Source: Symsagittifera roscoffensis (taxonomy: Eukaryota > Xenacoelomorpha > Acoela > Convolutidae). Taken from it: a stretch of 64,000 nt of DNA. Positions 61,701-64,000 of this stretch are shown one piece after another. The stretch spans positions 80,045,200 to 80,109,199 of the forward strand of contig NC_087062.1 in assembly GCF_963678635.1 (NCBI RefSeq), in the 5' to 3' direction. Positions within the stretch are counted from its first letter, which is position 1. Each line of letters starts with the position of its first letter. The position numbers were made by a program, and so were the translations under genes. The notes beneath the pieces were generated by a model that searched no databases, was not told the DNA's origin, and worked only from the letters and a program-made list of their open reading frames with translations.

Positions 61701-64000
61701 CAAAAAAATTGCGTCTTAAGTTGGAAAAAAATCGTACTATTACACTACGCTCCCTAAAGCTCGAGGTGTAATAATCGCTTTTAAATAACCCTTGGCTATG
61801 CCTATGCGGTTTTTTATATATATCACGCATGAACTTTGAGGGCTATTCTTATGACAGAAGGATCAAATGTGCAAAAATTCTCAACCAGTTAACGCCCTTG
61901 AAAAACAGACTGATATTTTTTCGGAATCCTTCAAAATGTTCTGGCGTGAAGCATTCCTCCATAAATTTTATCAGCTTCGAAATTGGAATTCCTTATGAAT
62001 TTTGTCCTTTCTCTTCGTTAGTCCCCCTTACTGAAAATATCTTTCAACATTATCTTCATCAACCAATTCCCGCCTGATGGGATGTACAACTCTGAAGAGG
62101 TTAACTATCTCTTTTAGACTAGAGGTCAGCTAAAGCTGGAAATACCTGTTTGATAATTTTTGAGAATTTTTGTATTGATGCGGAAGGACAAGGGTAATTT
62201 CAAAAACAGTCCTATAGCAAAGAAAAAGTCCCAATTGAATGATTTCAAAACCTGTTAATTTCATCAACTATTTCAGTTTCCTTTTAAAAAATTGAAATGA
62301 TTACAAGAGCTTGTTAGGTTGAAAGATGCTCAAAATGTTGCTCATTAGATTTGGGTGGGAATTTTCGAGAGAAGTTTCAAAAACGTTAAAAAAATAGAAA
62401 AATTGACTACTCTGAGGGTCATAACTTTTTGTGTGAAAAAATTGTGCGTAACCGCTAATGCATTGAGCTCTCCACAGCCCGTTCTTCACACTGAAACCAA
62501 TATCTCAGATTCGGGAGGGTAGTTTTTGAGAAAAGTCAAGAAGTTTCAAAAAACTGTCAAAAAATCGACTTTTCTGAGCGTCATTTTTTGTGTTAAAAAA
62601 ATTCGGCTTAACCGCTTATGCAGGGCAGCTTTTCACAACCTTTCCCTTCGATTGAAACTAAAATCTCAGATTAGGGAGGGTAGTTTTTGAGAAAAGTCAG
62701 ATTTTTTTAAAATTAATCTTTGACTTTTCTGAGGTCCATAACTTTTTGTGTAAAAAAAATTGGGCGTAGCCTCTTATGCAAGGCAGCTTCCCACAACCTG
62801 TTCTTTCCATTGAACCCAAAATCTCAGATTTGGGAAGGCACTTTTTGTAAAAAAAAAATCTACGAATTTGGGTCAAAAATTCACCACACACACTTTTTCG
62901 AAAGCTGTAGAAAGTGGGACAAGGAAAAATTAGACTAGTGGATTATGGAGGCACACAGAGGAGTGGGCGGAATTTCCATTGGTACCATTTTTTTGAAAAT
63001 CGGTAGAGTATTTTTTGAGAACTCATTTTTGAAAAATGAAAAATTTTCCAAAGCGTCTCAAAAATAATAAAAACCCAATCCCATACATTTTCATAATACC
63101 TGTTTTAATCAAACAGGAACATAACCCAGTGTTCATGAAGAACCTAGCCTAAGTCAATTCGATACCTGATGCTGTGAGGTAAGAGTGAGATATGCTAGAG
63201 ATATCGTTGAGACTAGAGAAAGGAGCAGCTGACTCATCAGCATCGAGTTGTCTGAGGAATCGGCTAGGAACAGGACTGAAACTGTAGCCACAGTACACAT
63301 GAGTAGCCCAAGCACTCTCGTTCTCCACTCCAGACGTTTCCTGTCCAATTGTAGCTGGGCGAACACCAATAACTCGCTCAAAGGACTCCAGGCTAAGAGC
63401 ATCACAGCTATTGCCTCGCAACACAGCACATGTAGCTAAACAACGGTCATAGATTATCAGAGCGTACCTTTTCTATGCCAACTTCCACAAAAAACTGTGA
63501 TCGTGATGCATAATTCGACTTGATTCGCGTCAAAAACAGACCTAATGTGGTCATTCTTTTACTCAAATGTTGTACCTCATAAAGTGACCATTACCCTATC
63601 AAGGATTCGATGTGATGCGAATACCATACATCTAGGCAGCCAAAACATTAAAGAATGTCTTGCTGCTCCCACCACGAAATGGGAGAGAACTGTATTCAGT
63701 TGAAATTTTTTCCAATACAAAATTAGGTAGCGCAATAACAAGTCGTAACAAATTCCAGTGATATATCATACTTAAGCCCATTTACTAGTGATCCGAACTG
63801 CAGTGAAAATTTCCCAAGAAGTTAAGAAAACCTTTCGACAGGAAAACGACGTCTCTTTACTTGCTAAGCTATGATGAGCAAGTAAAGAGAGCTCACTATT
63901 TTATTTCTATGAAGCCCTATCAGAAATAATTCGCGATAGCGTGATATAATCTATACAACTTACCAGTGCATGTTCAGCTGATGTTTCTATTTTGGAGCTG
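52258..64000 (-). CDS. Polytopic membrane protein, C-terminal 818 residues in 14 exons
   Basis: Exons in transcript order: 64000-63964 (partial), 63435-63166, 60413-60334, 60201-60097, 58358-58224, 57188-56942, 56320-56250, 56077-56023, 55971-55800, 55692-55506, 54212-53871, 53626-53443, 53031-52915 and 52713-52258. All junctions are GT-AG and agree in phase, and no exon is interrupted. Nearly every exon encodes one or more hydrophobic helices, about 16-18 in total, so this is an integral membrane protein, probably of the secretory pathway or plasma membrane. The 5' part lies outside the window. From memory, SFYSNSFVIA followed by a Cys-containing segment weakly recalls the helical half of GPI ethanolamine-phosphate transferases (PIGO/PIGG). 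Other hallmarks of that family are missing, so the name is not assigned. Introns are full of interspersed repeats. Confidence 0.85.
52915..53031 (-). CDS. Polytopic gene, 117-nt exon
   Basis: Acceptor GTTCAACAG, donor TTATGG followed by GTATGT; phase 0 at both ends. Encodes ARYVDDKLPAALERMEAMYS and one helix (LLAVLFGFLVTP). Confidence 0.8.
53443..53626 (-). CDS. Polytopic gene, 184-nt exon
   Basis: Acceptor TCTATTACAG, donor CTAGCT followed by GTAAGT; phase 2 in, phase 0 out. Encodes MVGTAFLLAMCLILEWSLSL and a second helix. Confidence 0.8.
53871..54212 (-). CDS. Polytopic gene, 342-nt exon with three or more helices
   Basis: Acceptor TTCTATCTAG in phase 2. The chosen donor (TCCAT followed by GTTAGT) gives phase 2, as the next exon needs. 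The frame stays open 52 bp further, but the later donor, GTAATT, is out of phase. Encodes CGTLLFCAILSICFILSSS and LLSGTLFGLLFPLALLIP. Confidence 0.75.
54335..54800. repeat. Family A copy inside an intron of the polytopic gene
   Basis: CAACAGACAATAGGAAAAAA, GCTCTTTGAATTTCTAG, GTTGTTCGATAGTGGAG and GACCTATATAAATGTC. Confidence 0.75.
55506..55692 (-). CDS. Polytopic gene, 187-nt exon
   Basis: Acceptor TTTCTTTAG, donor ATCAC followed by GTGAGA; phase 1 in, phase 2 out. Encodes GLLLILCTVSVCQMWSP and LVLLLSGCGILFSVL. Confidence 0.8.
55800..55971 (-). CDS. Polytopic gene, 172-nt exon
   Basis: Acceptor CCTTTTCAG, donor CCTTAG followed by GTACCT; phase 0 in, phase 1 out. Encodes ASVSSIVGEYSGSFGWKEL followed by a long helix. 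Confidence 0.75.
56023..56077 (-). CDS. Polytopic gene, 55-nt hydrophilic exon
   Basis: Acceptor TTCTGTATTACAG, donor TCTGAG followed by GTATCAG; phase 2 in, phase 0 out. Encodes IHLDNCSRNCVPTRYNSE, a short loop with two Cys. The acceptor's pyrimidine tract lies in a dispersed repeat copy. Confidence 0.7.
56087..56175. repeat. Copy of the 'GCGCAGCGGAGCTTCGC' repeat next to an exon
   Basis: ACAGAAGCAAAGCGGAATTTCGC is a diverged copy of the repeat at 45453. Its edge directly adjoins the acceptor of exon 56023-56077. Confidence 0.5.
56250..56320 (-). CDS. Polytopic gene, 71-nt exon
   Basis: Acceptor TTTCAATAG, donor GCTCG followed by GTAAAT; phase 0 in, phase 2 out. Encodes VFFCVSGMMSFYSNSFVIAS. 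Confidence 0.75.
56942..57188 (-). CDS. Polytopic gene, 247-nt exon
   Basis: Acceptor CTTGTTGCAG, donor TTCTAC followed by GTGAGT; enters phase 2, leaves phase 0. Encodes VPLFCLLVSLCLHLLSLSA and SVPSLCLLLSPVLMP. Phase from the previous exon selects this frame over another hydrophobic one. Confidence 0.8.
57700..58070. repeat. Family B copy inside an intron
   Basis: CATATGCTTTGAAATTCGATT, a TTCATCGAATGAACCGAAAA block, and ATTACACTACTCTCGCTAAA at the end. Confidence 0.55.
58224..58358 (-). CDS. Polytopic gene, 135-nt exon with two helices
   Basis: Acceptor AAATGTAG, donor AACAC followed by GTGAGT; phase 2 at both ends. Encodes CVPIVGVALVWVQYCHFLVL and LVAHLITLTLALLIN. Confidence 0.8.
58496..58600. 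repeat. Copy of the 'GCGCAGCGGAGCTTCGC' repeat
   Basis: ACACAGAAGCAGAGCAGAGC followed by TTCGCCCCAATTGCGATA. Confidence 0.55.
58925..59460. repeat. Family A copy inside an intron
   Basis: GCCAATTGAAGACTAAAAAAG, CCCAACTTGAGAAAACTGGAT, then a second partial series ending CTGTTCGATAGTGGAGTTTG. Confidence 0.65.
60097..60201 (-). CDS. Polytopic gene, 105-nt exon with one helix
   Basis: Acceptor ATGTTTAG, donor CACAA followed by GTAAGT; phase 2 at both ends. Encodes VCLSALSLLLFIAICA. Confidence 0.8.
60334..60413 (-). CDS. Polytopic gene, 80-nt exon with one helix
   Basis: Acceptor TTTGTTTAG, donor GATAG followed by GTAAGG; enters phase 0, leaves phase 2. Encodes VVVGVSLFCTVASLCQLLAV. Confidence 0.75.
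60875..61260. repeat. Family A copy inside an intron
   Basis: CCAACAGAAAATTGGAAAAG, TTTTATTTCGCTTTGAAATT, AGAAGTCGATCACGTTTTCC and TTTTGCTGCTGGATTGTGG. A tail (GACCTATAAAGAGTCTGAAC) lies at 61600 after an insertion of about 0.3 kb. Confidence 0.65.
61650..61800. repeat. Family B copy inside an intron
   Basis: CAAAGCACATGCTATAAATA and ATTACACTACGCTCCCTAAA. Confidence 0.55.
62330..62945. repeat. Degenerate satellite related to 46090-46845
   Basis: About four units with GTGCGTAACCGCTAATGC-like landmarks near 62444, 62604 and 62762 (about 159 bp apart), each with ATAACTTTTTGTGT and GGGAGGGTAGTTTTTGAG. It lies in the 2.75-kb intron upstream of exon 60334-60413. Confidence 0.65.
63166..63435 (-). 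CDS. Polytopic gene, exon of 90 codons with about three helices
   Basis: Acceptor TTGTTTAG, donor CATCAG followed by GTATCG; phase 0 at both ends. Hydrophobic stretches include CCEAIAVMLLAW, VLGLLMCTVATVSVLFLA and SQLLLSLVSTISLAYLTL. A second long frame on the same bases is less hydrophobic and out of phase with the neighbouring exons. Confidence 0.75.
63964..64000 (-). CDS. Polytopic gene, partial exon at the right edge
   Basis: Encodes SSKIETSAEHAL and ends in phase 0 at CACTG followed by GTAAGTTG, matching the next exon. Confidence 0.6.

Noticed and set aside
61829-62077. 82-codon plus-strand frame starting MNFEGYSYDRR
   Set aside because: It has no domain or splice context and lies antisense in an intron next to repeats; similar short frames are common in this sequence.

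Overview
This is nuclear DNA from a metazoan, most likely an invertebrate. It is AT-rich, its genes are split by GT-AG introns, and one gene is a DEG/ENaC channel, a family confined to animals. I cannot place it below that level. No rRNA, CRISPR array, bacterial gene cluster or convincing functional tRNA was seen. Most of the window is repeats and introns. Two multi-exon genes stand out because splice sites, reading phase and protein features agree. LAYOUT: 1-8 kb carries a partial minus-strand exon at the left edge (1-287), decayed minus-strand coding traces, a tandem array of about 1138-bp units (915-5810) and an inverted-repeat element built on GAGCGGTTT (5836-6700). 9-15 kb is mostly non-coding, with a 30-bp minisatellite and copies of a dispersed repeat. 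From 15.3 to 45.0 kb on the plus strand lies a DEG/ENaC-type channel gene of at least six exons, encoding about 905 residues. Its ectodomain carries two LDL-receptor class A modules and a CUB domain between TM1 and the channel's palm and finger core. Its first intron is 14.2 kb and holds a decayed LTR retrotransposon (20.6-27.6 kb). A later intron holds a younger Ty3/gypsy-like LTR retrotransposon with 211-bp LTRs and a 5-bp target-site duplication (36802-43364). 45-52 kb is repeat-rich and gene-free. From 64.0 down to 52.26 kb on the minus strand I reconstruct 14 exons with matching phases, giving about 818 residues of a polytopic membrane protein. Its N-terminal part lies beyond the right edge. 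The channel gene and the polytopic gene converge tail to tail. HOW RELIABLE: the channel gene has two frameshifts, in an A run and a T run, and one in-frame TAG. The younger retrotransposon has many frameshifts, and those I checked sit at homopolymer runs. Either the assembly carries homopolymer indel errors or these copies are decaying. The polytopic gene shows no disruption. Exon boundaries come from splice consensus, phase and domain logic, not transcript data.
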